A stretch of DNA of 64,000 bases from Clostridium ljungdahlii. Its GTDB lineage: Bacteria > Bacillota > Clostridia > Clostridiales > Clostridiaceae. The DNA lies in assembly GCF_001636845.1 (NCBI RefSeq), contig NZ_LITT01000065.1, positions 78,325 to 142,324 of the forward strand, given 5' to 3'. This document shows positions 1 to 8,910 of the stretch, piece after piece (position 1 is the stretch's first letter; each line of letters starts with the position of its first letter). The position numbers and the translations under genes were made by a program. A model generated the notes under the pieces. It worked only from the letters and a program-made list of their open reading frames with translations. It had not been told where the DNA came from and ran no database searches.

Positions 1-60
1 TGATAGTCGCTTTCGCTGTGTACGTGGGGGTATTAGAACAGGTAGTCATCGGATAAAAAT
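1..60 (+). repeat. 3' part of a structured repeat end (second copy near 27.4 kb)
   Basis: Bases 28-58 (GTGGGGGTATTAGAACAGGT, then AGTCATCGGATAAA) repeat, with two or three mismatches, the minus strand near 27374-27408 (GTGGGAGTATTAGAGCAGGT, then AGTCATCGGATAAA). Similarity ends abruptly after ATAAA in both copies, which marks an element boundary. The part further left is cut by the window edge and is preceded by a short hairpin-like segment (GTCGCTTTCGCTG). A boundary following a structured segment would suit the right end (omega-RNA 3' end) of an IS200/IS605 or TnpB-type element. That identity is inference; the repeat itself is seen. Confidence 0.6.
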
Positions 61-111
61 TAGACCATATTAAGTAACAAAGGTCCAGATTATAGGATAG
101 GATGTGAAAAT

Positions 112-1125
112 ATGATAATTGCTGTGGATGGTATGGGAGGAGATTTTGCACCTTGCGCTGTAGTGGAAGGTGTGGTAGAAGCAGTTAAAAAGCAAAACGT
201 AAATATAATAATAACCGGCCAAAAAGAGCAAATTGAAAATGAATTAGCTAAATATAATTATCCTAAGGACAAAATAGATGTTTTAAACACTAAAGAGGTT
301 ATAACTACAGGTGAATCCCCGGTTATGGCTTTAAGAAAAAAAAAGGATTCTAGCTTAGTTAAAGCACTTAATCTTGTAAAAGAAGGTAAAGCAGATGCTA
401 TTATATCGGCAGGAAGCACAGGGGCATTTATGGCAGGTTCCACTTTAATTGTAGGGCGAATTAGAGGGGTAGATAGAGTAGCATTAGCTCCTATAATGCC
501 GGGGAAAAATGGAGATTTTATGGTAATAGATGCAGGAGCAAATGTGGACTGTAAGCCTCAGTATTTGCAGCAATTTTCTCTTATGGGCAAGATATATTTT
601 GAAAGCATACTAAAAGTAAATAACCCATCTATAGGCCTTATAAATATAGGTGAAGAAGAAGAAAAGGGAAATGAACTAGCTAAAAGTGCATATAAACTTT
701 TGAAAAGCATGGACTTTAACTTTGTGGGAAATGTAGAACCGAGAGATGTTACTAATGGAGATGTGAACGTATTAGTTTGTGATGGAGTAGTAGGGAACAC
801 AGTTTTAAAGATGTATGAAGGAGTAGCGTTAAATTTATTTTCTATGTTAAAAGAAGAGATTATGAAATCCTTTAGCAGTAAGTTGGCAGCTTTTATTTTA
901 AGACCTGCTTTTAAAAGTTTAAAAGGTAAATTGGATTATACAGAATATGGTGGTTCTCCTTTTTTAGGATGTAAGGGCATATGTGTAAAGGCTCATGGAA
1001 GTTCTAATGGAAAAGCTTTTAAAAATGCAGTAATGCAAGCCATAAGCTGTTATGAAAATAATGTTGTTGGTAAAATAAAATTTGAAATAGAAAAAATACA
1101 TAATGTAGAAAGTAATAATATATAA
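112..1125 (+). CDS. plsX: Phosphate acyltransferase PlsX
   Basis: PlsX converts acyl-ACP and inorganic phosphate to acyl-phosphate, the first step of phosphatidic acid synthesis by the PlsX-PlsY route, as a peripheral membrane enzyme. The 337-residue product has the family N-terminus ([13 protein letters not shown]), the SAGSTGAF segment near residue 100 and the C-terminal [10 protein letters not shown] segment, and is of usual length. The ATG at 112 follows a GGATAGGATG ribosome binding site. acpP lies 118 bp downstream. The fabD and fabG genes found between plsX and acpP in Bacillus are absent here. The upstream neighbour is a repeat end, so the promoter is probably outside the window or was disrupted. 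Identification is secure. Confidence 0.97.
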   Translation: MIIAVDGMGGDFAPCAVVEGVVEAVKKQNVNIIITGQKEQIENELAKYNYPKDKIDVLNTKEVITTGESPVMALRKKKDSSLVKALNLVKEGKADAIISAGSTGAFMAGSTLIVGRIRGVDRVALAPIMPGKNGDFMVIDAGANVDCKPQYLQQFSLMGKIYFESILKVNNPSIGLINIGEEEEKGNELAKSAYKLLKSMDFNFVGNVEPRDVTNGDVNVLVCDGVVGNTVLKMYEGVALNLFSMLKEEIMKSFSSKLAAFILRPAFKSLKGKLDYTEYGGSPFLGCKGICVKAHGSSNGKAFKNAVMQAISCYENNVVGKIKFEIEKIHNVESNNI

Positions 1126-1183
1126 AGTATATAATATAAATGTATTGATATAATATAAGTTAGTATAATAAATATATTTATTA

Positions 1184-1212
1184 TTGACGGTATATAACTT
1201 ATGTAATATTAT
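1184..1212 (+). promoter_or_regulatory. Sigma-A promoter of acpP
   Basis: TTGACG at 1184-1189, a 17 bp spacer and TATTAT at 1207-1212. Transcription would start near 1219, giving a 25-base leader before acpP. This lets acyl carrier protein be made independently of plsX. Confidence 0.75.
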
Positions 1213-1243
1213 TTATGTATGAAAAATTTTTGGAGGCGAAATT

Positions 1244-1477
1244 ATGATTTTTGAAAAAATACAAAAAATAATATCTGAACAACTTGGAATTGGCTCTGAT
1301 GAAATAAAAATGGAATCATCTTTTATTGACGATTTAGGTGCAGATTCCCTTGACATCGTTGAGTTAATAATGGCTCTTGAAACAGAGTTTGATATTGAAA
1401 TACCAGACGAAGAAGCTGAAAAGGTAAAAACAGTGGGAGATGTAGCTGAGTACATAAAAGCTCATACTGAAGAATAA
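1244..1477 (+). CDS. acpP: Acyl carrier protein
   Basis: This small acidic protein carries the growing acyl chain on a phosphopantetheine arm in type II fatty acid synthesis and is the acyl donor for PlsX. The 77-residue product has the modification motif LGADSLD with Ser35 as attachment site, followed by the acidic helix II ([12 protein letters not shown]). The ATG at 1244 has GGAGG at 1232-1236. The gene is bracketed by its own promoter and a strong terminator, so it can be transcribed alone at a high level, as is usual for ACP. Identification is secure. Confidence 0.97.
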   Translation: MIFEKIQKIISEQLGIGSDEIKMESSFIDDLGADSLDIVELIMALETEFDIEIPDEEAEKVKTVGDVAEYIKAHTEE

Positions 1478-1492
1478 ACAGAGTATATGCTT

Positions 1493-1517
1493 AAAAGTCC
1501 CGTTAATCGGGACTTTT
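1493..1517 (+). terminator. Intrinsic terminator after acpP
   Basis: Perfect 10 bp stem (AAAAGTCCCG, loop TTAAT, CGGGACTTTT) ending in TTTT, 15 bases after the acpP stop. Confidence 0.85.
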
Positions 1518-1621
1518 AATTTAAATCTTTGATTATAGTAATGAATTTATTCTTGAGTTTGTTTTTTATATAGTTGGTCTATGGCAAACTGAAGAATAAA
1601 CTTCAAAAGGAGAATTATAAA

Positions 1622-2329
1622 ATGGAAGAGATAGGCTTTATTGAATTGCTAGAAAAGAAATTCAATATGAGTTTTAGTAACAAGGAAATCATAGAAGTAG
1701 CTTTAACTCATAGTTCATATGCTAATGGTAGAAAAAATATAAAATTCAATGAAAGATTAGAGTTTTTAGGAGATTCTGTATTACAGCTTTGTATATCAGA
1801 ATATTTATTTTTAAAATATAAAAGTAAACCTGAAGGAGAGCTTACAAAAAAAAGGTCTCTTATAGTTTGTGAAAATTCCCTTTATCATGTAGCTAAAAAA
1901 TGGAATGTTGGTAAATACATAAAAATGAGTAAGGGAGAAGAAATTACAGGAGGAAGAAAAAGAACTTCCATATTGGCAGATTGTGTTGAAGCCATTATTG
2001 CTGCAATTTATTTGAATTTTGGATATGAGAGGACAGGAAAATTTATAATTGAAAATTTTCAAGATATTATAGAAAATGCTATTAAAAATAGAATAATTAT
2101 GGATTATAAAACCAAGCTTCAAGAAACTTTGCAAAAAGACGGGGATGTATCTATAGAATATAACCTCGTAAAATATGAAGGACCCCCTCATAGAAGAAAG
2201 TTTTATACTGAAGTGTGTACAGAAAAAAATGTTTTGGGTAGTGGTGTAGGATACAGCAAAAAGGAATCAGAGCAGAAGGCAGCTCGAGATGCTTTGATGA
2301 AATTAAATGTAAAAGTAAGTATGCTTTAG
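1622..2329 (+). CDS. rnc: Ribonuclease III
   Basis: RNase III cleaves double-stranded RNA, including 30S pre-rRNA stems. The endonuclease domain carries the signature ERLEFLGD (residues 44-51), with a second acidic pair Asp120/Glu123 in LADCVEAI. A C-terminal double-stranded RNA-binding domain ends in the typical KKESEQKAARDAL helix. I chose the ATG at 1622 because AAAGGAGA lies 8 bases before it; an in-frame TTG at 1574 has no ribosome binding site. The product is then 235 residues, normal for the family. The gene sits upstream of smc, as in Bacillus. Confidence 0.95.
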   Translation: MEEIGFIELLEKKFNMSFSNKEIIEVALTHSSYANGRKNIKFNERLEFLGDSVLQLCISEYLFLKYKSKPEGELTKKRSLIVCENSLYHVAKKWNVGKYIKMSKGEEITGGRKRTSILADCVEAIIAAIYLNFGYERTGKFIIENFQDIIENAIKNRIIMDYKTKLQETLQKDGDVSIEYNLVKYEGPPHRRKFYTEVCTEKNVLGSGVGYSKKESEQKAARDALMKLNVKVSML

Positions 2330-2347
2330 AAATGGGGATAAGTAAAA

Positions 2348-3415
2348 ATGAAACATTATATAATACCTATATTTGTGCCTAACGAAGGATGCCCCCATAA
2401 TTGTGTATTTTGTGACCAGACTGCAATTACAGGAAATGAGGAAAAAGTTGATGCCTGTTTTACTAGAAATACTATAAATCAGTATTTAAAAACTATAAAA
2501 CGAGAAAATTCCGTAGTAGAAGTATCTTTTTTTGGAGGTACTTTTACTGCGATTCCTATGGAAAGGCAAAATGAACTTTTAAGTGTGGCTAAAGAGTATA
2601 AAGATAGAGGAGATATAGATCTTATACATATGTCAACAAGACCAGATTATATAGACAAGAGTATACTGGATAACTTAAAAAGTTATTCTGTAGACGTTAT
2701 AGAACTTGGTGTACAGTCATTAGATGAAGAAGTGCTTATAAAATCAGGAAGAGGACATTCTGCGGAGGATGTTGTTAAAGCATCTTCTCTTATAAAGGAG
2801 TACGGATTCACATTAGGACACCAGATTATGCTGGGGTTGCCTTCGGATACTTTCAAAAAAGATATAGAAACTGTAAAAAAATCCGTACTTATGAATCCAG
2901 ATATATACAGATTATATCCTGCTCTTGTAATAAAGGGAACTTTCATGGAGACCATGTACAAAAGAGGTATATATAAGCCTTATACATTAGATGAAGCAGT
3001 GGATATATGCAGGAATTTATATTATATTTTGAAAAAAAATGAAATAAATGTAATAAGAATGGGACTGCAACCTACAGAAGAAATAAATGTAGGTAAGGAT
3101 GTAATAGCAGGTCCTTTTCATCCTGCCTTTAGGGAACTGGTAGAAGGAAGTATTTACAATAGTATGATAGAAGATAGCATATCAGAGTCTTATGAGGGAA
3201 ATGTAGTTATAAAGATAAACAATAAGGATATTTCAAAATTGTATGCAAATAAAAGAAAATATTTCAATGATATGAAAAAGAAATTTGGTAAATGTTTTGT
3301 AAAAGTTATTCAAGATCATTCAATTAGTAGGGAAAACATAGTTATAATTGAAGAGGGAGTAACTAAATCCGTATGTATAAATGAATATATAGGAGATAAG
3401 TGTAAGGAAAGGTAG
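2348..3415 (+). CDS. Elp3-like radical SAM protein, without acetyltransferase domain
   Basis: This is a radical S-adenosylmethionine enzyme. Its iron-sulfur motif CPHNCVFC (Cys15, Cys19, Cys22) sits close to the N-terminus, and the TIM-barrel core carries FFGGTFTA and the Elp3-like ELGVQSLDEEVL. At 355 residues it lacks the GNAT acetyltransferase domain of true Elp3 and instead has a short C-terminal segment. It starts 18 bases after rnc and precedes smc, an arrangement I recall from other clostridia. The substrate is unknown; tRNA modification is a plausible guess from Elp3 kinship only. The start ATG at 2348 has GGGGATAAG upstream. Confidence 0.8.
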   Translation: MKHYIIPIFVPNEGCPHNCVFCDQTAITGNEEKVDACFTRNTINQYLKTIKRENSVVEVSFFGGTFTAIPMERQNELLSVAKEYKDRGDIDLIHMSTRPDYIDKSILDNLKSYSVDVIELGVQSLDEEVLIKSGRGHSAEDVVKASSLIKEYGFTLGHQIMLGLPSDTFKKDIETVKKSVLMNPDIYRLYPALVIKGTFMETMYKRGIYKPYTLDEAVDICRNLYYILKKNEINVIRMGLQPTEEINVGKDVIAGPFHPAFRELVEGSIYNSMIEDSISESYEGNVVIKINNKDISKLYANKRKYFNDMKKKFGKCFVKVIQDHSISRENIVIIEEGVTKSVCINEYIGDKCKER

Positions 3416-3440
3416 AGTTTTTTAAAGGAGTGTGTGTATT

Positions 3441-3536
3441 ATGAAAAAGAATACTAGAGATAAAATGATGAAGGTAATGATAGTTTTTGTAGTGCTTATG
3501 TTTTTAGTTACGCTTCTTCCAATGCTTTTTAGATAA
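3441..3536 (+). CDS. 31-residue single-pass membrane microprotein
   Basis: A short frame with AAAGGAG at 3424-3430 and an ATG at 3441. It encodes a basic N-terminus (MKKNTRDKMMK) followed by one hydrophobic helix (VMIVFVVLMFLVTLLPML) and ends in FR. It lies between the radical SAM gene and smc, with a good ribosome binding site and no other coding use of the DNA. Length and architecture resemble small Firmicutes membrane peptides such as the Prli42/DUF4044 type, but I cannot assign it to a family from sequence alone. Expected topology is a cytoplasmic N-terminus. Function is unknown. Confidence 0.7.
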   Translation: MKKNTRDKMMKVMIVFVVLMFLVTLLPMLFR

Positions 3537-3550
3537 GGGGCTGCTCTTCG

Positions 3551-6500
3551 ATGTTTTTAAAGAATATAGAGATAAGAGGATTCAAATCCTTTGCAGACAA
3601 GACGGAACTTATATTTAAAGGAGGAGTTACCTCTATAGTAGGGCCAAATGGAAGTGGAAAGAGCAATATTTCTGATGCAATTAAGTGGGTGTTAGGGGAA
3701 CAAAGTGTCAAAAGCCTTAGAGGCGGAAAGATGGAGGATGTAATTTTTGCTGGTACTCAATATAGAAAACCAGTTGGATTATGTCAGGTTTCTCTTACCT
3801 TAAATAATGAGGATAAGAAACTTCCTATTGATTATTCTGATGTAACTGTTTCAAGAAGACTTTATAGGTCTGGAGAAAGTGAATACTACATAAATAATAC
3901 TCAGTGTAGATTAAAAGATGTAAATGAACTATTTATGGACACAGGTATAGGAAGAGAAGGTTATTCAATAATAGGACAAGGTAAAATAGATGCTTTATTG
4001 AGTGGAAAACCTGAAGATAGAAGGAGCGTACTGGAAGAAGCTGCAGGTATTGTTAAATTTAAGTGGAGAAAAGAAGAAGCAGAAAAAAAACTATCAAATA
4101 CTGATGCCAATTTGGTAAGAATAGAAGATATTTTAGAAACTCATACTGAAAGGTTAGAATCACTTAAAGAGGAAAATGACAAGGCTAATGAATTTTTGAA
4201 ACTATCAAAGAATCTGAAGGAAAAGGAAATAAATTTATTAGTTCATTCTATGGAAAAAATAGAAAGCAAAATTGGAGAAAATCAAAAATCTACAGATTTT
4301 ATGGATAAAGAAGTTAAAGAATTGAATTTAGAATTTGTGGATTTAAAATGTAAGATAACAAATGGGAATGAACAAGTTGAGGATTTTAACAATAAAAATT
4401 CTGATTGTAAAACAAATTATTATGGAGACCGAGAACGTGTTCAACAAACAGAGGGTGAAATAAAGCTTTTAAAACAAAGAATAGAAAATTTAAAGGAAAC
4501 TATAGAAAAAAATTTTTTAGAGTTAAAACAAGTTGAAGAATCTAAGGGAAAAAAACTGCAGCAGGTGGAACTTCAAAAAAATAGCATTTCCGAGTTAAAA
4601 GCGGATAAGGATAAATTAGAGAATAGTATATCTCAGTATAACGATAATATAGGAAATGTGCAAAAAAATGCAGTAGAAAGAGAAGATTTATATAAGAAAT
4701 TAAAGGATGATCAGATAGAATATTTAAGTAATATATCTAACTTGAAAAATGATATATCTTCTGCACAAAAGGAAATAGAAGATACGCTGGATAAAATTAA
4801 TAATATGAAAAGTTCCTGCGAAAGCTATATTCATTCTATAAAAATAAATGCTAGTACTAAGGATATGCTGGTTTCAAAAGTATCTAGTATAAAAGAACTA
4901 ATATCGGGATATCAAGACAAAGTTAAAGAAAATAAAAGGAAAATTTCAAAATCTAATACTAATCTTGTTTTAGAAGAAAAAAATCTTAAAGAATTAAACA
5001 AAACATATAACAAATTAGAGGCAAATTATGCCGTGCTTTTGAATTTGCAGCAGCACTATGAAGGATATAATAGGTCTGTAAAATCACTTATTAAGGATAT
5101 AAAAGATAAGGTAGTAAGAGTACCTGAAAACAGTTGTTTTTTGCTTGGAGAGGTTATAGAGTTACCTAAAGAGTATGAAACTTGTATAGAGGTTGCCCTT
5201 GGTAGTGCCATATCCAATATAATAACTGAAGATGAAATTACGGCCAAAGCTCTCATAAAGCATTTGAAGAATAAAAATATGGGAAGAGCTACTTTTTTGC
5301 CACTCAATATAATAAAGGGAAAAAAGATTTCTAATAGTGAAAGATTTAAGAGTATAAGTGGATATATAGGAATCGCTAGTGAGGTCGTAAATTATAAAGA
5401 TAAATTTAAAAATGCACTTGAATATGTACTTGGAAGAACAGTTATATGTGAAGACATGGATAGCGCACTTAAAATAGCTAAATTAAGTGGATATAGTTTT
5501 AGAATAGTTACTTTAGCTGGAGATGTAGTAAATTCAGGAGGATCACTTACTGGTGGAAGTTTTCAAAAAAAGAACAGCAATATAATAGGGCGAAAGCGTG
5601 AAATAGAAGAAAGTGCAATTAAAATAAATAAAACAAGTGAATCCCTAAAAGATTTAAATGGAAAAGTACAAGAATATAAAAAATGTATAAAAGAATTGGA
5701 TGAAGAAATTTTAGATTTAAAGGAAAAAGGTTATTCTGAAAATATAGAATTGACTAAGATTCAGGGAAAGATAAATAATATAGATAATGAAAGCTCTAAA
5801 TTGATAGAAAATATGGAAATATCAAATAGAGAGATAGATATTTTGACTAAAAATAAAGAGCTGAAGGAAAAAAATCTAGAGGATAAAAAGAAGAAATTAG
5901 AAAATTCCTTGGGACAACAAAACAAAAATGACAGTTCTATTTTAAAAATAGAAAAGGAATTAGAAGAAAATAAAAGTAACATAGAAAAAATGAAAGAAAA
6001 ACTTTTAGATTTTAAAGTAAAAAAGGCTCAATTAGATGAAAGTATCTTAAATAAAAACAGAGAGCTTAAGAGATTGACAGATGAAATACAAGAATTAAGC
6101 ATGAAAAAATCTAGGATAATTGAGCAAGACAAAGATTGTGAAAATAATATACATAATCAAGAGTTGAAGGTAAATGAAAATAAAGAAAAGATACAAGTTT
6201 TAAATAAAAATATAGAAATTTTAAAAAATAGTATAGAGGAAAATGATAAAGAACTTATAAAATTAAAGGATAACGTAAAAAAATGTAATGAAAAGTTAGA
6301 AAGTTTAACTCTTTTAATAAATAAGAAAGAAGAAAAGCTTCATAAAGTGCAAGTAGTTTTAGCTAGGCTTAATTCAGAAAAAGAAAATATGTGTTTAAAA
6401 CTAAAAAATGAAATTAAAATTACCTATGAAGAAGCCCTAAAATATAAAAAGGACATAGAAAATTTAGATAAATATAATTCAGACATAGTAAATTTGAAAA

Positions 6501-7114
6501 ATAGTATTTCTAAATTAGGAATAGTGAATTTGGGTGCTATACAGGAGTATAGTGATTTGAGAGAAAAGGTAACATTCTTAAGTACTCAAAGAGAAGATTT
6601 GGTAAAATCAAAAGAAGAGTTAAATAATGTAATAGATGCTATGACGGAAAAAATGAGAACCGTATTCAAAAAAAATTTTGATAGATTAAAAGAAAGTTTT
6701 AATGACACGTTTAAAGAGTTGTTTAAAGGTGGAAGTGCAGATTTAATAATTACAGGTGGAGATGAACTTAGTGGAAATATAGATATAACAGTTCAGCCCC
6801 CAGGAAAAAGACTTCAAAACATAAATCTAATGTCTGGAGGAGAAAAGGGGTTATCTGCTATAGCACTTTTATTTGCAATACTTAAGATAAAACCTACTCC
6901 TTTTTGTATATTGGATGAAATAGAAGCTGCCCTTGACGATGCAAATGTAGCACGATATGCAAGCTTCCTAAAGAAATTTTCAAATGAGACTCAGTTTATT
7001 GTTATAACTCATAGAAGAGGAACTATGGAGGCAAGTGATGTGCTTTATGGAGTTACTATGGAGGAAAAAGGTGTTTCAAAAATTGTTTCTGTAAGTCTAA
7101 AGGATGAATATTAA
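3551..7114 (+). CDS. smc: Chromosome partition protein SMC
   Basis: SMC is the ATPase core of the bacterial condensin (with ScpA and ScpB) that organises and segregates the chromosome. The 1187-residue protein has an N-terminal Walker A (GPNGSGKSN, residues 31-39), a long coiled coil, a hinge around residues 520-660 (LLGEVIELP, then GDVVNSGGSLTGGSF), a returning coiled coil, the ABC signature LMSGGEKGLSAIALLF and Walker B FCILDEIEAALDD. The length is normal. The start ATG at 3551 has AAGGGG 10 bases upstream. In Bacillus smc is followed directly by ftsY; here a palindromic element separates them. Confidence 0.97.
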   Translation: MFLKNIEIRGFKSFADKTELIFKGGVTSIVGPNGSGKSNISDAIKWVLGEQSVKSLRGGKMEDVIFAGTQYRKPVGLCQVSLTLNNEDKKLPIDYSDVTVSRRLYRSGESEYYINNTQCRLKDVNELFMDTGIGREGYSIIGQGKIDALLSGKPEDRRSVLEEAAGIVKFKWRKEEAEKKLSNTDANLVRIEDILETHTERLESLKEENDKANEFLKLSKNLKEKEINLLVHSMEKIESKIGENQKSTDFMDKEVKELNLEFVDLKCKITNGNEQVEDFNNKNSDCKTNYYGDRERVQQTEGEIKLLKQRIENLKETIEKNFLELKQVEESKGKKLQQVELQKNSISELKADKDKLENSISQYNDNIGNVQKNAVEREDLYKKLKDDQIEYLSNISNLKNDISSAQKEIEDTLDKINNMKSSCESYIHSIKINASTKDMLVSKVSSIKELISGYQDKVKENKRKISKSNTNLVLEEKNLKELNKTYNKLEANYAVLLNLQQHYEGYNRSVKSLIKDIKDKVVRVPENSCFLLGEVIELPKEYETCIEVALGSAISNIITEDEITAKALIKHLKNKNMGRATFLPLNIIKGKKISNSERFKSISGYIGIASEVVNYKDKFKNALEYVLGRTVICEDMDSALKIAKLSGYSFRIVTLAGDVVNSGGSLTGGSFQKKNSNIIGRKREIEESAIKINKTSESLKDLNGKVQEYKKCIKELDEEILDLKEKGYSENIELTKIQGKINNIDNESSKLIENMEISNREIDILTKNKELKEKNLEDKKKKLENSLGQQNKNDSSILKIEKELEENKSNIEKMKEKLLDFKVKKAQLDESILNKNRELKRLTDEIQELSMKKSRIIEQDKDCENNIHNQELKVNENKEKIQVLNKNIEILKNSIEENDKELIKLKDNVKKCNEKLESLTLLINKKEEKLHKVQVVLARLNSEKENMCLKLKNEIKITYEEALKYKKDIENLDKYNSDIVNLKNSISKLGIVNLGAIQEYSDLREKVTFLSTQREDLVKSKEELNNVIDAMTEKMRTVFKKNFDRLKESFNDTFKELFKGGSADLIITGGDELSGNIDITVQPPGKRLQNINLMSGGEKGLSAIALLFAILKIKPTPFCILDEIEAALDDANVARYASFLKKFSNETQFIVITHRRGTMEASDVLYGVTMEEKGVSKIVSVSLKDEY

Positions 7115-7116
7115 CC

Positions 7117-7486
7117 ACTCAACTTTCACAGTTTAAAAATAATACGACACAACTTTTTAGAGGACAATTGACAGAGGACATAGGACAGTGAAGGTAAGTT
7201 TTCTTACTTATGTCAGAAAACTAATTTATTTTTTTAGGCTTGTTTTGCTAATGCAAAACATCGCTTAAGCAGGCATCTAAAATCTATTATTTTAAGATAA
7301 TTGCTTACTTAGAGAGTATCAAGGAGAAAGAAAAAGAACATGAGTTTCTTTTAAATTAAAGATTTTTCGTAGTGTAGCGAAGAAAAATCTTCCTTCACTG
7401 TCCACTGTCAATTGTCCACTGTCCTCTTGAAAATATTGTTTCGCAATATTCTTATTAAGTTAATTTCTTACGTACGAAAGTTGAGT
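7117..7486. mobile_element. 370 bp palindromic MITE-like element between smc and ftsY
   Basis: Perfect 11 bp terminal inverted repeats, ACTCAACTTTC at 7117-7127 and GAAAGTTGAGT at 7476-7486. Inside lies a second pair of imperfect arms rich in GGACA/TGTCC: 7159-7194 (ending GGACAGTGAAGG) against 7392-7428 (starting CCTTCACTGTCC). Subsidiary hairpins include AATATTG-TTTCG-CAATATT (7433-7451) and GATTTTTC...GAAAAATC (around 7358-7391). There is no open frame of note. It begins three bases after the smc stop and fills the whole smc-ftsY gap. Non-autonomous transposition is inferred from the structure; no transposase is present in the window. Confidence 0.7.
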
Positions 7487-7522
7487 CAATATACCTAAAA
7501 AATATGAAAGGATGTGCCAAAT

Positions 7523-8434
7523 ATGCTAAAAGGATTTTTTGATAAATTAAAAAATGGACTTGAAAAAACCAAAAGTAATTTAACTGGAAAAATAAGTGAC
7601 ATGTTAACTAGTGCTGTCAGTATAGATGATGACTTGTATGAAGAATTGGAAGAGATACTTATAACAGCAGATATAGGTGTTGAAACCACTACTTATATTA
7701 TAGATAAATTAAAAGAAAAGATAAAAGAGCAAAAAATAAAGGATCCTTCTCTTATAAACCAGTGCTTAAAGGAAGTTATTATAGACATATTGGGGGATGA
7801 AAAAAATAGTATTGAACCTGAAAAAACTCCTGAAATAATCCTTGTAATAGGGGTAAATGGCGTGGGAAAGACTACTTCAATAGGGAAAATGTCTTCAAAA
7901 CTTAAAGATAGTGGTAATAAAGTAATTATGGCAGCTGCAGATACTTTTAGGGCAGCAGCTATAGATCAATTAGAGGTGTGGAGCAGGAGAGCCGGTGTTG
8001 ATATAATAAAACATCAGGAAGGTTCTGATCCTGCAGCAGTTATATTTGATGCTGTTCAGGCAGCAAAAGCACGAAAAGCTGATGTGCTCATATGTGATAC
8101 TGCAGGTAGATTGCATAACAAGAAAAACTTAATGGACGAATTGAGTAAGATAAATAGGGTAATAGACAGGGAATACAAAGAAGCATTTAAACAAACTTTA
8201 CTTGTATTAGATGCAACTACGGGACAAAATGCAGTACAGCAGGCAAAACAATTTACTGAAGTATGTCCTATAGATGGTATAATACTCACTAAGCTAGATG
8301 GTACCGCTAAGGGTGGAATTGTAATATCTATTAAGCATAGTCTAGATATACCTGTAAAATTAATAGGAGTTGGAGAAGGCATAGATGATCTCCAGGAATT
8401 TTATAGCAGAGATTTTGTAGAGGCATTATTTTAA
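7523..8434 (+). CDS. ftsY: Signal recognition particle receptor FtsY
   Basis: FtsY is the membrane-associated GTPase that docks the SRP-ribosome complex at the Sec translocon. After a short basic N-terminus (MLKGFFDKLKNGLEKTKSN) comes the N domain, then the G domain with GVNGVGKTT, DTFRAAAIDQL, DTAGR, TKLDGTAKGG and GVGEGIDDLQ. The long acidic A domain of E. coli FtsY is absent, as usual in Firmicutes. I chose the ATG at 7523 (303 residues), 10 bases after AAAGGA; an in-frame GTG at 7514 is too close to that site. Its partner ffh lies about 480 bp downstream. Confidence 0.95.
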   Translation: MLKGFFDKLKNGLEKTKSNLTGKISDMLTSAVSIDDDLYEELEEILITADIGVETTTYIIDKLKEKIKEQKIKDPSLINQCLKEVIIDILGDEKNSIEPEKTPEIILVIGVNGVGKTTSIGKMSSKLKDSGNKVIMAAADTFRAAAIDQLEVWSRRAGVDIIKHQEGSDPAAVIFDAVQAAKARKADVLICDTAGRLHNKKNLMDELSKINRVIDREYKEAFKQTLLVLDATTGQNAVQQAKQFTEVCPIDGIILTKLDGTAKGGIVISIKHSLDIPVKLIGVGEGIDDLQEFYSRDFVEALF

Positions 8435-8454
8435 AATCTGTTAAGTAAAAGTAC

Positions 8455-8483
8455 TTGACACCACCCGCAAATTTTGATATTAT
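8455..8483 (+). promoter_or_regulatory. Sigma-A promoter of ylxM-ffh
   Basis: Consensus TTGACA at 8455-8460, a 17 bp spacer and TATTAT at 8478-8483. The start near 8490 gives a leader of roughly 70 bases before ylxM. Confidence 0.85.
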
Positions 8484-8558
8484 ATATTTCGTTGAATAAA
8501 GAGCTTTTAATTTAGGCAGTCCACGTTCTAATAAATTAATTTAAGTTGAGATGGTATT

Positions 8559-8894
8559 ATGGAAGAGAGGGTACAGCTTTCAATATTGCTCGATATATAT
8601 GGTAAGCTTTTAACTGAGAAACAGCAAGATGTGATGGATTTGTACTATAATGAGGATCTTTCTTTAGCAGAAATATCTGAACACACTAGTACTAGTAGGC
8701 AGGCAGTATATGACATAATAAAGAGATGCCACAAACTTTTATTGCAGTATGAAGAAAAGCTTCATTTGTTAGAGAAGAATGAAAAGCTGAAAAAAAGTAA
8801 GCAATCTCTTTTAGAATTTATAGATTCACTTTGCTGTAATGAAAATAAAGAAATGCTTAGTAAAATAAAGAATTACATAATAGATAATATTTGA
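8559..8894 (+). CDS. ylxM: SRP-associated helix-turn-helix protein YlxM
   Basis: YlxM-family proteins (UPF0122) resemble sigma factor region 4 and, in streptococci, associate with the signal recognition particle. The 111-residue product has the typical [20 protein letters not shown] segment leading into a helix-turn-helix ([13 protein letters not shown], residues about 43-56) and a basic helical C-terminus. It lies 16 bases upstream of ffh, the conserved arrangement, and shares a promoter with it. The ribosome binding site before the ATG at 8559 (GAGATGG) is weak compared with its neighbours. Confidence 0.92.
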   Translation: MEERVQLSILLDIYGKLLTEKQQDVMDLYYNEDLSLAEISEHTSTSRQAVYDIIKRCHKLLLQYEEKLHLLEKNEKLKKSKQSLLEFIDSLCCNENKEMLSKIKNYIIDNI

Positions 8895-8910
8895 ATTTAG
8901 GAGGATTATC

